From assembly GCA_035370405.1 (NCBI GenBank), contig DAOOVT010000005.1, forward strand, positions 1-55,012: a stretch of DNA of 55,012 nt, in the 5' to 3' direction. The stretch is from UBA5232 sp035370405. Its GTDB lineage: Bacteria; Patescibacteriota; Dojkabacteria; SC72. The notes beneath the pieces were generated by a model. It saw nothing but the letters and a program-made list of their open reading frames with translations, searched no databases and was not told where the DNA came from. The position numbers and the translations under genes are program-made. Shown here one piece after another: positions 16,009-24,144 of the stretch; the first letter of the stretch is position 1, and each line of letters begins with the position of its first letter.

Positions 16009-17282
16009 ATGAACAACTTGCAATGGCAAGAGATGTATCCCAACCTATTTCTCGTTCAACAAGACGGTATAGGTGTCGTATACTCCCCATTACTTGGCAA
16101 ATTCTTTTATGCCAATGGTGATGGGATGGCGATTATTGCGGAGTACTTACAGTTAGGAAAGCCAGGAAATCATCCTTTCCATGAACATCTGGAAAGTAAC
16201 GGCTTCTTCCATACTGTAGAACCCCCAAGAACCGCTAATGATGAATGGTTTAATAGCCGAGAATTAACAGTGTCCATGACCTCTGCTTGCAATCTTCGCT
16301 GCGTATATTGTTATGCAAACGCTGGTGTGAACTTTCTTAGCCCTACCATGGTCTGTAATAGAAAGATCAATTAAGCAGATGTATGCGTATGCAGAGACTA
16401 GGGGTTGATAAAGAAGTAGAACTAAGCTTTCACGGAACTGGAGAGACAACAGTCAAATGGGGAGTAATGGTAAAAGCCGTAAACTACGCTTTGAATCTAT
16501 TACCTAAAGAGTAGAAGATTAAATTTACACTCGTTACAAATAGAACCTTAATAGATGATGAAAAAGCGGAATTTCTGGCTAGACATAACTACTCAGTAGT
16601 TCTCTCCATGGACGGAACTGAAACCGTTCAAAATAAGCTTCGTCCAAAAGCCGATGGGTCGGGATCTTATCAAGCAGCAATTAGAGGAACTCAAGCTTTA
16701 GTTAAACATGGAGTCTTCTTTGCCATGAGGTCCACGATAACAGGGCTGAATCAGGATACTATGCTTGATTTTCTTGAGATATGTGCATCAATCGGCTGCA
16801 AAGAAATCAGTGTGGCACCATTCTCTCTTACAGGGCGAGGGAAGGAAGGAGTACCTGATATTGATGCAGAAAAGTTCGTCGCACACTACATTGTTGCAAA
16901 GAAGAGGGCAAAAGAATTGGGCGTAGTTTTCCTAATGCCTTCTGACTACTTGGATAATGTGAGTGCAAGGTACTGCAATGCAGATGGAGAATCCTTTGCA
17001 GTAATGCCACAAGGGATTATATCTACTTGCACAAGGGTAACCCGAACTGAGGATGCCCTCAGTAGTACATTCGTAATAGGAGAAGTTACTCCAGACGAGG
17101 TTATCATTAAACAGCAAAGGGTTGACGATTTAAAAGGCCTCAATCTGTATAACTTTTCCGAATGTGCTGGGGGATGCCACCATACTCGCCTAATAAGCGG
17201 AGGTAAGCAACCTCAGAATTATTGCGAAATTATGCAAGGTGTTCTTTGGGAGACTCTTAAAGAAGCTGCCTTGAATGGATAA
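16009..17282 (+). pseudogene. Decayed radical SAM/SPASM peptide maturase
   Basis: The start ATG follows AAGGAG. The N-terminal half holds an ACNLRCVYCYANAG cluster motif (CxxxCxxC) for the SAM 4Fe-4S cluster. The frame then moves from 16009-16374 to a short QMYAYAETRG segment near 16376-16405 and then to the frame containing VELSFHGTGET, so at least two frameshifts lie at 16360-16412; an in-frame TAG follows at 16512. The C-terminal half (open from 16515, first ATG 16608) is intact and SPASM-like: RYCNADGESFAVMP, STCTRV, ECAGGCHH, YCEIMQ. Such enzymes modify ribosomal peptides. G+C is visibly higher than in the flanks, indicating transfer. Confidence 0.8.
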
Positions 17283-17308
17283 ATATTTCCAGAACAGACT
17301 AATTCCCT

Positions 17309-17337
17309 TATAATATGGTACTTTCCAACGAAAGGAG
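17309..17337 (+). promoter_or_regulatory. Promoter and ribosome-binding leader of the 34-aa peptide gene
   Basis: TATAAT (17309-17314) is followed by the leader ...CTTTCCAACGAAAGGAG. The purine-rich AAAGGAGGGGAGG lies directly before ATG 17347. It is near-identical to the leader at 15037-15064. Confidence 0.65.
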
Positions 17338-17346
17338 GGGAGGAAA

Positions 17347-17451
17347 ATGTCCGCATTTGGCAAAACTGTGACTGTAGTGGTCCAGTCCAATGCATGTGGT
17401 TGCAATTGGCAACAAGCAAAACCAACCATCCACAGTCTAAACTTTTTTTAA
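17347..17451 (+). CDS. Candidate 34-aa ribosomal peptide precursor
   Basis: This short ORF, with a very strong Shine-Dalgarno and its own TATAAT box, begins 65 nt after the SPASM maturase frame. The sequence opens MSAFGKTVTVVVQSN and then has ACGCNWQQ, with Cys17 and Cys19 as plausible sites for thioether or other crosslinks; the rest is KPTIHSLNFF. The position right after a radical SAM/SPASM gene and the short Cys-containing core fit a RiPP precursor. With the maturase broken, the peptide may no longer be modified. Its stop overlaps the convergent S41 peptidase gene by 4 nt. Confidence 0.55.
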   Translation: MSAFGKTVTVVVQSNACGCNWQQAKPTIHSLNFF

Positions 17452-18605
17452 AGAAGATTCTCTTCCAAGTACCTAAATTGTGTATCTCTACCAACTAGAA
17501 GTTCGTCCATGATTTGAGAAACTTTATGAGTTGGCTTAAAGGGTTCTCCAAGTCTATACCCTTTGAATGTAAAAGTCCTTGTAGATATAAAAACTTTTAT
17601 TTTGGAGTTTGGTAGTTCAAAGCTTCTAACCTGGCCATAGTGGGTAGGATTACCGTGTGGTATATCTCCTATACTAACCACATTTTTGAGTTTTGATAAC
17701 TGAATCAAATTGTAAACTGCAGATGAGTAGGTATCTGTACCTACTAAAACAAAAACGCTAATTTTTTTTTGTTTACTTTTGATATAACTCAATAGAGGAT
17801 TAAGAACATCTGAATCGCCTCCTTTATTGTTTCTTAAATCAATAATTAGATTCCTCATATTAGAAGCTTTAATATCCCTTACAACTTGACTAACTGTATA
17901 GCCTTTTTTTTCCTCGCATTCATTATATTGTAAATATACTGCATTTAACTTGGTCATACTTTCAACCCAATAGGTTTCTTTTTTTTGCAAAGTCATATCT
18001 AAATTTTTAACAGCACCAAAGATATCAATAAGTTCAGTGTTGTAATCTAGAGGAAGAACTTCAGCAACGGAATTCTTCCTACCTTTTTGAAATATAAATT
18101 TTGCATAATTATCATTCGTAATTCCAAAATAGTTTAGAATCTTTGGTTCTACTAGTTTGGTGGGAAGATAATATTTCATAGATGTTTCATTTTCAGTAGG
18201 AATTATTACTCCAAGAATATCTTCAATCCCACTGATTGATTTGTCATTTATACCTAGTAATTTAAATCCTAGATACTTTTCATACTCTTTGGATGCACCA
18301 ATAACATAATACCCATCCGTAATGTACTTAAACTTAAAGGGGTAGTTCAAAGTACCAAGAACATCATCAGAAGCACCAATCTCTGTATGCCCATCGTTCA
18401 ATCTTGCTAATAGCTTCATTAATCTAATGCCAAGCTTTTCAGTTCTGATGTCCTCTGGAATTGTTTTAATCTTCTCAATATCCGACAAAATTTCTCCCCT
18501 TTTTATATACTTAAAAGGGTTGGGATGCATTTCTACTAACTTGTTATAAAAATAATCTAAATCTGTAACTAATTGCTCTTGTGTAAGTGTTTTCATTTTG
18601 CACAT
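17448..18605 (-). CDS. S41-family (tail-specific-protease-like) peptidase
   Basis: In this 385-aa protein the first 100 residues are helical with LNDGHTEIG, a known S41 N-terminal motif. The catalytic region has NLIIDLRNNKGGDSD and, near residue 290, VGTDTYSSAVYN, whose serine is the likely nucleophile. SFELPNSKIKVFISTR and the late GYRLGEPFKP segment match the family. No signal peptide is visible, so it may act in the cytoplasm. AGGAGG lies before the ATG at 18605. It shares a cassette with the peptide maturase and precursor, so processing of the modified peptide is possible, though unproven. Confidence 0.8.
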   Translation of the reverse strand: MCKMKTLTQEQLVTDLDYFYNKLVEMHPNPFKYIKRGEILSDIEKIKTIPEDIRTEKLGIRLMKLLARLNDGHTEIGASDDVLGTLNYPFKFKYITDGYYVIGASKEYEKYLGFKLLGINDKSISGIEDILGVIIPTENETSMKYYLPTKLVEPKILNYFGITNDNYAKFIFQKGRKNSVAEVLPLDYNTELIDIFGAVKNLDMTLQKKETYWVESMTKLNAVYLQYNECEEKKGYTVSQVVRDIKASNMRNLIIDLRNNKGGDSDVLNPLLSYIKSKQKKISVFVLVGTDTYSSAVYNLIQLSKLKNVVSIGDIPHGNPTHYGQVRSFELPNSKIKVFISTRTFTFKGYRLGEPFKPTHKVSQIMDELLVGRDTQFRYLEENLL

Positions 18606-18667
18606 TATATACCACTCCTCCTAACAATGGCATGATTCATATTACATAAAAAGTGCAATTCTGTCTT

Positions 18668-18699
18668 TAAGTTCTATACACTTTAATATCGCCCACCAG
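18668..18699 (+). repeat. Island 32-bp repeat, copy F (diverged)
   Basis: TAAGTTC and the right end CGCCCACCAG are kept; the middle is changed, with about 21 of 32 positions matching copy A. It would be the right end of the array. Confidence 0.6.
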
Positions 18700-18893
18700 T
18701 CCTCTTTTAACGTCTTTATATAACAACAAATCTCATATACAATAAAGTATTGAAGTAGGTATGCTACGTTCTTTCAAAGTAGGGTTCAAAGAAAGGAGAT
18801 TATCATAAATCTCGTATAATTCTGAAACTAACTATTGATGAAATTGTGTCAAACTAGTTCAAAGTTAAGAAATGCATATCTTTATCTTGTTAT

Positions 18894-19010
18894 GTAGGTC
18901 GGTTGTGAGTTGGTAGAAGCTCACATTGCAAGTTCCTGCTTATACGCTGTAAAAAGCGAAGATAAGACGGAGCGTTTAGCAATCTAGCGGTGCAAGTCCG
19001 ACGACCTACA
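18894..19010 (+). ncRNA. Candidate structured RNA with tRNA-like ends
   Basis: GTAGGTC (18894-18900) pairs perfectly with GACCTAC (19003-19009), extendable to 8 bp, with a single A after it like a discriminator. Inside are a 6-bp hairpin TGTGAG/CTCACA with a GG-containing loop, a long-range ATTGC/GCAAT helix enclosing a nested hairpin (CTTAT ... ATAAG around CGCT/AGCG), and a T-loop-like GCGGTGCAAGTCCG. The arms are too irregular for a working tRNA: the D-like arm is long and the T-like stem has only 3 bp. I cannot assign a family. The surrounding 18606-19099 has no gene. Confidence 0.45.
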
Positions 19011-19099
19011 AAGGTGTATACATATCCTAATATATATGCAATGTTGATTCCTTTGTCATAATCTTCTATTATTAAACAGATATTAATTTAATAAGGCTT

Positions 19100-19339
19100 A
19101 TGCATATGACAGTAGGAAGAACTGTAGCTATCATTCTTCTAGCTATTATTGTTGGTGCAGTAGCAGGTTTCATTGGTAAAAGTATTTTTGTGGGAATTGG
19201 TTTTCCAATCCTTTTAATTGGTTTCTATGTCATAGGAAGGAGTCTCAAAAAAATGACAAAAGAAGTTCCTACTCAAGAATCATCACAAACAAATACAGGG
19301 AATAACAATTCAGGTAATACAAATAACCAAGGAAATTAG
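19100..19339 (+). CDS. Small two-helix membrane protein
   Basis: This 79-aa protein has two adjacent hydrophobic segments (AIILLAIIVGAVAGFIG and IGFPILLIGFYVIG) joined by a short turn, then a polar tail of about 25 residues ending in an Asn/Thr/Gly-rich stretch (NTGNNNSGNTNNQGN). No family is recognised; small hairpin membrane proteins like this are frequent in mobile and stress loci. It starts 90 nt after the structured RNA, which could be part of its leader. Confidence 0.55.
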   Translation: MHMTVGRTVAIILLAIIVGAVAGFIGKSIFVGIGFPILLIGFYVIGRSLKKMTKEVPTQESSQTNTGNNNSGNTNNQGN

Positions 19340-19400
19340 GAGAGCACCTTATTATTCAACTGAAGATCAGCATGACATTTAAAAAGGTGCACTCCATTGT

Positions 19401-19727
19401 TCACAGTTTTCCAGTTAGAAGATATTTCAACTTGTTATTCATTCCATTGATGTGCATGAATATGTTATCAGTTTTGATACATTCTGTTTGTATATCGATA
19501 TCCTCTACCGTAGCAACATCATTTTGAGGCTGTAGTTCTTCTTCAACCTGTCTTAACAAATCAAATATAATTTTCCATCTAAATAGCTTATCATAATCAT
19601 CCGTGTTATCGTCCTCCTCTAAATGCACCTCCTTGAGCTTTTGCATAAACAACTTCTTGTGATCCTCCATATCGTTTGGCCATAATACATTAAGAATACT
19701 GTCAATCTTGTCAAAAGAAATACTCAT
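19401..19727 (-). CDS. Hypothetical 108-aa protein
   Basis: This is a soluble, acidic, helical protein (ILNVLWPNDMEDHKKLFMQK near the start) without recognised motifs. AAGGAGGAAGGAG lies just before the ATG, so initiation should be efficient, and an AT-rich promoter-like region separates it from the tRNA-Val(CAC). The stop is TGA. The flanking sequence TAAAGTTCTATGAAC (about 19743) slightly resembles the left half of the island repeat, so it may be a further, very diverged island gene. Confidence 0.6.
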   Translation of the reverse strand: MSISFDKIDSILNVLWPNDMEDHKKLFMQKLKEVHLEEDDNTDDYDKLFRWKIIFDLLRQVEEELQPQNDVATVEDIDIQTECIKTDNIFMHINGMNNKLKYLLTGKL

Positions 19728-19831
19728 CTCCTTCCTCCTTTTTAAAGTTCTATGAACAATGCTTGATATTATACCGCTTTTGACAGTAATATGTGAAATA
19801 TGCGGGTGAAAAGATGTATAATTCTGCTACT

Positions 19832-19905
19832 GGACGATTAGCTCAGCTGGTTAGAGCACTACATTCACATTGTAGGGGTCATTGGTTCAAATCCAATATC
19901 GTCCA
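19832..19905 (+). tRNA. tRNA-Val (anticodon CAC)
   Basis: The acceptor GGACGAT pairs with ATCGTCC (19898-19904). The anticodon stem CTACA/TGTAG encloses TTCACAT, giving CAC, and the T-loop is TTCAAAT. CCA is not encoded. It ends 1 nt before the stop of the convergent mscL gene. Confidence 0.93.
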
Positions 19906-19906
19906 A

Positions 19907-20389
19907 TTACTTCAACTCACTAGTGCAAAATGCACACTTCTTAGCATCTTTTGGTATTTCTGATTTACAATATGGACAAATCTTTGTTTTCTTCTCTTTC
20001 TTCTTTGTTTCTTTCTTCGTAAATTTCTGTCCTGTATAGACTATGAAATACAAAACCAATGCGGTTATTAAGAAAGAAATTAAATTGTTGATGAAGTTTC
20101 CATATGTAATGACAACAGCCCCAGCTTCCTGTGCTTCTTGAAGAGAATTAAACTTCTGTGGACTTAAAGCAATGTACAAATTGCTAAAATCTATACCAGA
20201 TATCAATTTTCCAATAGGTGGAGTAAGAATATCTTTTACCAGTGAGTCAACTACGGATTTCACAGCAGTACCTAGCATCAAACCTATTGCAACAGTAAGA
20301 GTTGAATCTTTTAATGCAAATTTCTTAAATTCGTTGAAAAAGCTAATAGATTTCTTCTTAACTTTAAGCTCATTATCTTTCATTTTCAT
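19907..20389 (-). CDS. mscL: Large-conductance mechanosensitive channel with zinc-ribbon tail
   Basis: MscL opens under membrane tension to release solutes during osmotic downshock. The N-terminal FFNEFKKFALKDSTLTVAIG and the first pore helix (GLMLGTAVKSVVDSLVKDILTPP) are typical, and the second membrane helix is at about residues 100-118. The family normally ends in a short helical bundle; here a basic linker (KKETKKKEKK) leads to a zinc ribbon, CPYC-x9-CAFC, giving 160 aa rather than about 130-150. The tail could bind a partner or sense metal or redox state (inference). Its start overlaps the flippase gene by 17 nt. Confidence 0.9.
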   Translation of the reverse strand: MKMKDNELKVKKKSISFFNEFKKFALKDSTLTVAIGLMLGTAVKSVVDSLVKDILTPPIGKLISGIDFSNLYIALSPQKFNSLQEAQEAGAVVITYGNFINNLISFLITALVLYFIVYTGQKFTKKETKKKEKKTKICPYCKSEIPKDAKKCAFCTSELK

Positions 20390-21596
20390 TTTTTATCTCC
20401 TTTCTAAATCTATATATTAAAATAAATACCGTTAAAACAGTTAGTGTGGTATACACAATAATTTGATTCTGTATAACTTCGTTGAGAGATGAATTCCTGA
20501 ATTGAAACAACAATATCTGAAGTACAGAAACAAACAAAAGAACAAATATATATCCATATATATTCTGCGATATGAAATAGTTTGCGATCATATACACCAC
20601 TGCAAACCCAGTCATACAGAGTCCAAAAATTCCCAAATATTTTCCTACTTGAATATATTGCTCACCTACAGTCAATGAAATAATTAAATCTGTGAATATG
20701 AAATACATAATTGATATAACTATCCCGATACAAAAAGCTAAAGCAAGGGATATTAAAAGACTTTTTCTTTTATTCGCACTCTTGTTCTCATTTGATACTC
20801 TAGCAAACATAACTGAAGCAGTCATTACACAACTGAAGTAAACTAACTTCCCAAGCAAAGAAATAGCTCCGTATTCTGCTCTGAATGACTCATTTACAAG
20901 GACAAGATCAATAGTGTAGGGAATAGTAAGCAAAAGCATAAATATTGTAATTAAGATCAATTCTGTAAATTTCGTTTCTATTTGTTTTCCTCCTCTATGT
21001 ACTTTTAGCAAAGGAAGTACAAATATTGTTGTAAAAACAGCAGGTAGTGAATTAGCAAGAATTAGTAGTGGTATATTTCCCCCCATTTTTATAGCTATTG
21101 CACCTATTGCAAATTTAAGAATTGTTTCGAGGAGTAGAAGAAGATTAACTGTTATAATTCTTTCTTCACCAAGCAGAAAAGCCTTTGAAATTGGTGATAC
21201 AAAAGAAAAGAAAAGTGTTACTGCTAAATATATTACAATATCAACAGGGACAGATGCCAAAGTAGAAATTTGGTATCTAAACAAAAAGAAGGTAAGAGAA
21301 AGTAAAACTCCAATAATTCCTAGATACTTTAAGGCAATCCATCGATATCTTGATAGGTCACTGTTATCATTTTTAGCAACAATTTTTGTTAAAAATGACT
21401 GTATTGAAGTTGCAGGTATTTGTACTAGATATATTATTCCGAGGGCTGCTGTGAATATACTAAAAATAGATTTATCAGTATATTTGACTACAAATATATT
21501 GAATAGATAGTTTAATATTCCAATAATTCCTCCCAATACCGTAGTTAAAAATAGATTTCTCAAAAAAATGGTCTCTTTTTTGTGGAGTAATTTCAT
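20373..21596 (-). CDS. Polysaccharide flippase-like membrane transporter
   Basis: This 407-aa protein consists mostly of membrane helices (about 12) with short loops, a size and layout typical of the MOP/Wzx exporters that flip lipid-linked oligosaccharides. The start FLRNLFLTTVLGGIIGILNYLFNIF and the following QIPATSIQSFLTKIVAK, where the second helix is followed by a basic loop, fit that family. There is no glycosyltransferase in direct contact. It overlaps mscL by 17 nt and is likely cotranscribed with it. Confidence 0.7.
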   Translation of the reverse strand: MKLLHKKETIFLRNLFLTTVLGGIIGILNYLFNIFVVKYTDKSIFSIFTAALGIIYLVQIPATSIQSFLTKIVAKNDNSDLSRYRWIALKYLGIIGVLLSLTFFLFRYQISTLASVPVDIVIYLAVTLFFSFVSPISKAFLLGEERIITVNLLLLLETILKFAIGAIAIKMGGNIPLLILANSLPAVFTTIFVLPLLKVHRGGKQIETKFTELILITIFMLLLTIPYTIDLVLVNESFRAEYGAISLLGKLVYFSCVMTASVMFARVSNENKSANKRKSLLISLALAFCIGIVISIMYFIFTDLIISLTVGEQYIQVGKYLGIFGLCMTGFAVVYMIANYFISQNIYGYIFVLLFVSVLQILLFQFRNSSLNEVIQNQIIVYTTLTVLTVFILIYRFRKEIKNENER

Positions 21597-21669
21597 CTCT
21601 TGGTCTTCTTGCTAAAAGTTATATATAATAGAGGGACAAAATATACTTAATTTCTTGAATTATATCATT

Positions 21670-22821
21670 ATGTCTGACGTTGCTGTAGGGATTATTTGTT
21701 TAATAGTAGGTTTTGCTATTGGAGCATTTGTTTTGTATCTCTTTAAGAAGAATCAGTCCAATTCTAGTGAGGAGGTTACTGAGGTTATAGAGCAAAGGCT
21801 TACTGAGCTTTTACCAGTGGTGCTCAACCAAGCTAATGAAAATTTGGTGAGGATGGCGAACGAAAAGCTTGGGTCTGAGACTAAACAAAACAGAATGGAT
21901 TTGGAGAGTAAAAGGGAGGAGATTACGAGAATGGTTAAGGATCTCGAGAATTATGTAAAGACAGCAGAGAAGGAGAGAATAGATTCGTATGCTACATTGA
22001 AGAATTCTGTCGAGGAGAGTAGGAAAGTTACTGAGAAGTTATCTGTGAGTACAGAGAATTTGAAAAAGCTTCTGTCAGATAATTCGATAAGGGGACAATT
22101 TGGTGAGAAAGTTGCAGAGGATCTTTTAAAGATGGCTGGATTTGTGAATGGTGTTGATTATGAATTTAATAAGAAGCAAGATAATTCTGGAACGAGACCT
22201 GATTTTGCAATATTCTTACCAGATAAAACAAGAATAAATGTTGATTCTAAATTCCCATATGCAAATTTGCGTAATATGACTGAGACAGAGGATAAGGGAA
22301 TGAAGCAAAAGTATATGAAGGATTTTGAAAGAGATGTTAAGGAGAAAATTAAACAGGTTACAACTAGAGATTATATTAATCCTGAGGATAAAACTGTTGA
22401 TTTTGTTATCCTTTTTGTTCCTAATGAGATGATATTTTCATTTATTTATGACAAAATGCCTAAAATTACGGAAGAAGCTATGGCTAACAGGGTTATATTG
22501 GCTGGACCATTTAGTTTTACTGCTATACTTCGTATGGTTAAACAAGCGTATGAGAATTTTAGGGTTCAGAAAAATATTTACAATATAATTGGACATGTGA
22601 AGGCCTTTGAGAAGGAATTTGGAACATTTTCCGAGTCATTCTTTAAGATAGGAGACAAGATAGAAGCTTTACAAAAGCAATATGATACTGTTAGTACTAC
22701 AAGATTTAATCAGTTGACTAGAAGGATGGACCAAGTTAAGTTAGAAGGTGTAAGAGAAGAAAATGATTCCTTTACAGCACTTTCTGATTCTGAAGATAGT
22801 CAGGAAAAGCTTTTAGATTAA
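21670..22821 (+). CDS. rmuC: RmuC-family DNA recombination protein
   Basis: In this 383-aa protein an N-terminal membrane helix (GIICLIVGFAIGAFVLYLF) is followed by a long coiled coil (about 35-145) and the RmuC nuclease-like core: RGQFGEKVAEDLLKMAGF, RPDFAIFLPDKTRINVDSKFPY and FVPNEMIFSFIYDK. RmuC limits inversions and strand exchange at short repeats in other bacteria, and its fold is related to PD-(D/E)xK nucleases. I choose ATG 21670 because the longer frame starts only with TTG at 21655. The 3' end overlaps a convergent gene by 4 nt. Confidence 0.92.
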   Translation: MSDVAVGIICLIVGFAIGAFVLYLFKKNQSNSSEEVTEVIEQRLTELLPVVLNQANENLVRMANEKLGSETKQNRMDLESKREEITRMVKDLENYVKTAEKERIDSYATLKNSVEESRKVTEKLSVSTENLKKLLSDNSIRGQFGEKVAEDLLKMAGFVNGVDYEFNKKQDNSGTRPDFAIFLPDKTRINVDSKFPYANLRNMTETEDKGMKQKYMKDFERDVKEKIKQVTTRDYINPEDKTVDFVILFVPNEMIFSFIYDKMPKITEEAMANRVILAGPFSFTAILRMVKQAYENFRVQKNIYNIIGHVKAFEKEFGTFSESFFKIGDKIEALQKQYDTVSTTRFNQLTRRMDQVKLEGVREENDSFTALSDSEDSQEKLLD

Positions 22822-23357
22822 CTACTTACATCTTTTTTGCTAGTATTAGAAGCTCCCCAATTGAGTACTCCAAGGAGAATTAGTTCTCCTACAGGAATAA
22901 TCTTTAGAAGGCCAAGCATTTTGTCTCTTTTCATTCTTTCTGCAATATGCATATATGCAAGTATTTCCATTACATAGATTACTATTTGGCCTATACCTGG
23001 AAGAAAAAGAAGAAGTAAATACAATGGATTTCTGCCTCCAAGCTTAAAAATTAATATGAGATCCAATATAGGTATCCAGGCAAACCAAGCATCAGGCTCT
23101 TTTAGCTTTTTAGCTATGCTCATTAGAGAGTATGATCTATATACATATGTAGCTAAAAGTATAGGGACAAGGATTACCCACATGGTCATTAAGAATATGA
23201 GAAAAGCTTCAGCAATTTCTTCTGATGTATCTTGGCTGGATAAGTCGTAGACCTCTGTATCATATCGGTAGCCATTTGATGCTAAAGTATCCGTATTTAT
23301 TGCAAATGGCATAAAACCGACGAGTGCTATGAACAAAGCACAAAGTATTTTTTTCAT
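22818..23357 (-). CDS. Signal-peptide-bearing membrane protein, DUF5684-like
   Basis: This 179-aa protein starts with a signal peptide (KKILCALFIALVGFMPFA), followed by a short extracellular region, a membrane segment and three closely spaced membrane helices. DAWFAWIPILDLILIFKLGGRNPLYLLLLFLPGIG matches the 'WxAxIPIYN ... GRPxW' pattern of DUF5684-type proteins that are common next to signal peptidases. Function is unknown. It is convergent with rmuC. Confidence 0.65.
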   Translation of the reverse strand: MKKILCALFIALVGFMPFAINTDTLASNGYRYDTEVYDLSSQDTSEEIAEAFLIFLMTMWVILVPILLATYVYRSYSLMSIAKKLKEPDAWFAWIPILDLILIFKLGGRNPLYLLLLFLPGIGQIVIYVMEILAYMHIAERMKRDKMLGLLKIIPVGELILLGVLNWGASNTSKKDVSS

Positions 23358-23424
23358 TAGATTTATGTCGTTATATTAAATATTACTTTTTTAGTATATC
23401 ACAAATTATATTAACATTTGAAAA

Positions 23425-24051
23425 GTGCGTACTGAATGTGCTACCTTATATACATCTATGGAATATCCTGAAATCAAAGTAATAGAAGGGAAAAAGCAGA
23501 TTTTGTTCTCAGCACCGCATTGTAAGCTTCATAAGAGACCAAAATTGTCCATGTCATACAAACAAGCAGAACCATTTACAGAGGAGATAGTTGAAGAGCT
23601 GTGTATGCGCACAGGAGGCTTTGGGTTAGTTCTCAATAGTGATATTGATTATGATCCTAATTATCAGAAGGAGAAGAGGAATAATTACAAGAAAGAGGTA
23701 AGAGAAATAGTTAAGAGTGGGAAAATTAACTATTTCATGGATATTCATGGAATATTAGATGACCATAATTGTGATATCTGTATATGCTATTCGAGTAGAT
23801 ATTCTAAGTCATATAAAATCGCTAGGCTACTTGCTGAAAACATTGGAAGAAGAGAACTATTTGATATAAATGTACAGATTTTAAAATTTCCATACAGTGA
23901 AGAAGGAGAGGCATTGAGTGAGTTTGTAGCATCAAAATTGGCTGTTCCTGCTATACAAATAGAGATAGCTAAATATATTAGAGATGATGAGGAACTAGTT
24001 AAGTCTTTTGAAGAGAATCTGTGTTCTGTTATTAATAAAGAGTTTGTATAA
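23425..24051 (+). CDS. N-formylglutamate amidohydrolase-family protein
   Basis: This 208-aa protein starts at GTG 23425 or ATG 23458 (MEYPEIKVIEGKKQILFSAPH). The motifs ILFSAPHCKLHKRP, FMDIHGILDDHNCDIC (D-x-HG metal/catalytic loop) and IQIEIAKYIR correspond to the conserved strands of FGase-like zinc hydrolases that remove N-formyl or N-acyl groups or act on peptides. Histidine ligands are present at the first and second motif. The substrate is not determined. The gene reads towards recA but is separated from it by about 90 nt with a promoter. Confidence 0.7.
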   Translation: MRTECATLYTSMEYPEIKVIEGKKQILFSAPHCKLHKRPKLSMSYKQAEPFTEEIVEELCMRTGGFGLVLNSDIDYDPNYQKEKRNNYKKEVREIVKSGKINYFMDIHGILDDHNCDICICYSSRYSKSYKIARLLAENIGRRELFDINVQILKFPYSEEGEALSEFVASKLAVPAIQIEIAKYIRDDEELVKSFEENLCSVINKEFV

Positions 24052-24088
24052 AAATATTATCGGTTAATTAAAAAATATTTCCCATCTT

Positions 24089-24117
24089 TTGACTAGATAT
24101 ATTTCGTTTGTTATCCT
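24089..24117 (+). promoter_or_regulatory. Probable promoter of the recA-recX-recJ operon
   Basis: TTGACT (24089-24094) is 17 nt from TATCCT (24112-24117), 27 nt before the recA start. No clear LexA-type palindrome is visible in the gap 24052-24144. Confidence 0.5.
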
Positions 24118-24144
24118 GTATATCATCATTTAATTTATTTTATT

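Noticed and set aside
12698..18699. A CRISPR array, from evenly sized direct repeats
   Set aside because: Spacers are 0.6-2.8 kb, contain genes, and no cas genes are present.
12698..18699. A classical integron with attC sites
   Set aside because: The repeats lack attC-type palindromic folding and there is no tyrosine integrase; the island recombinase is of the serine type.
18894..19010. A functional tRNA gene
   Set aside because: Acceptor pairing is good, but the D-like arm is too long, the T-stem has only 3 bp and no proper anticodon arm is found.
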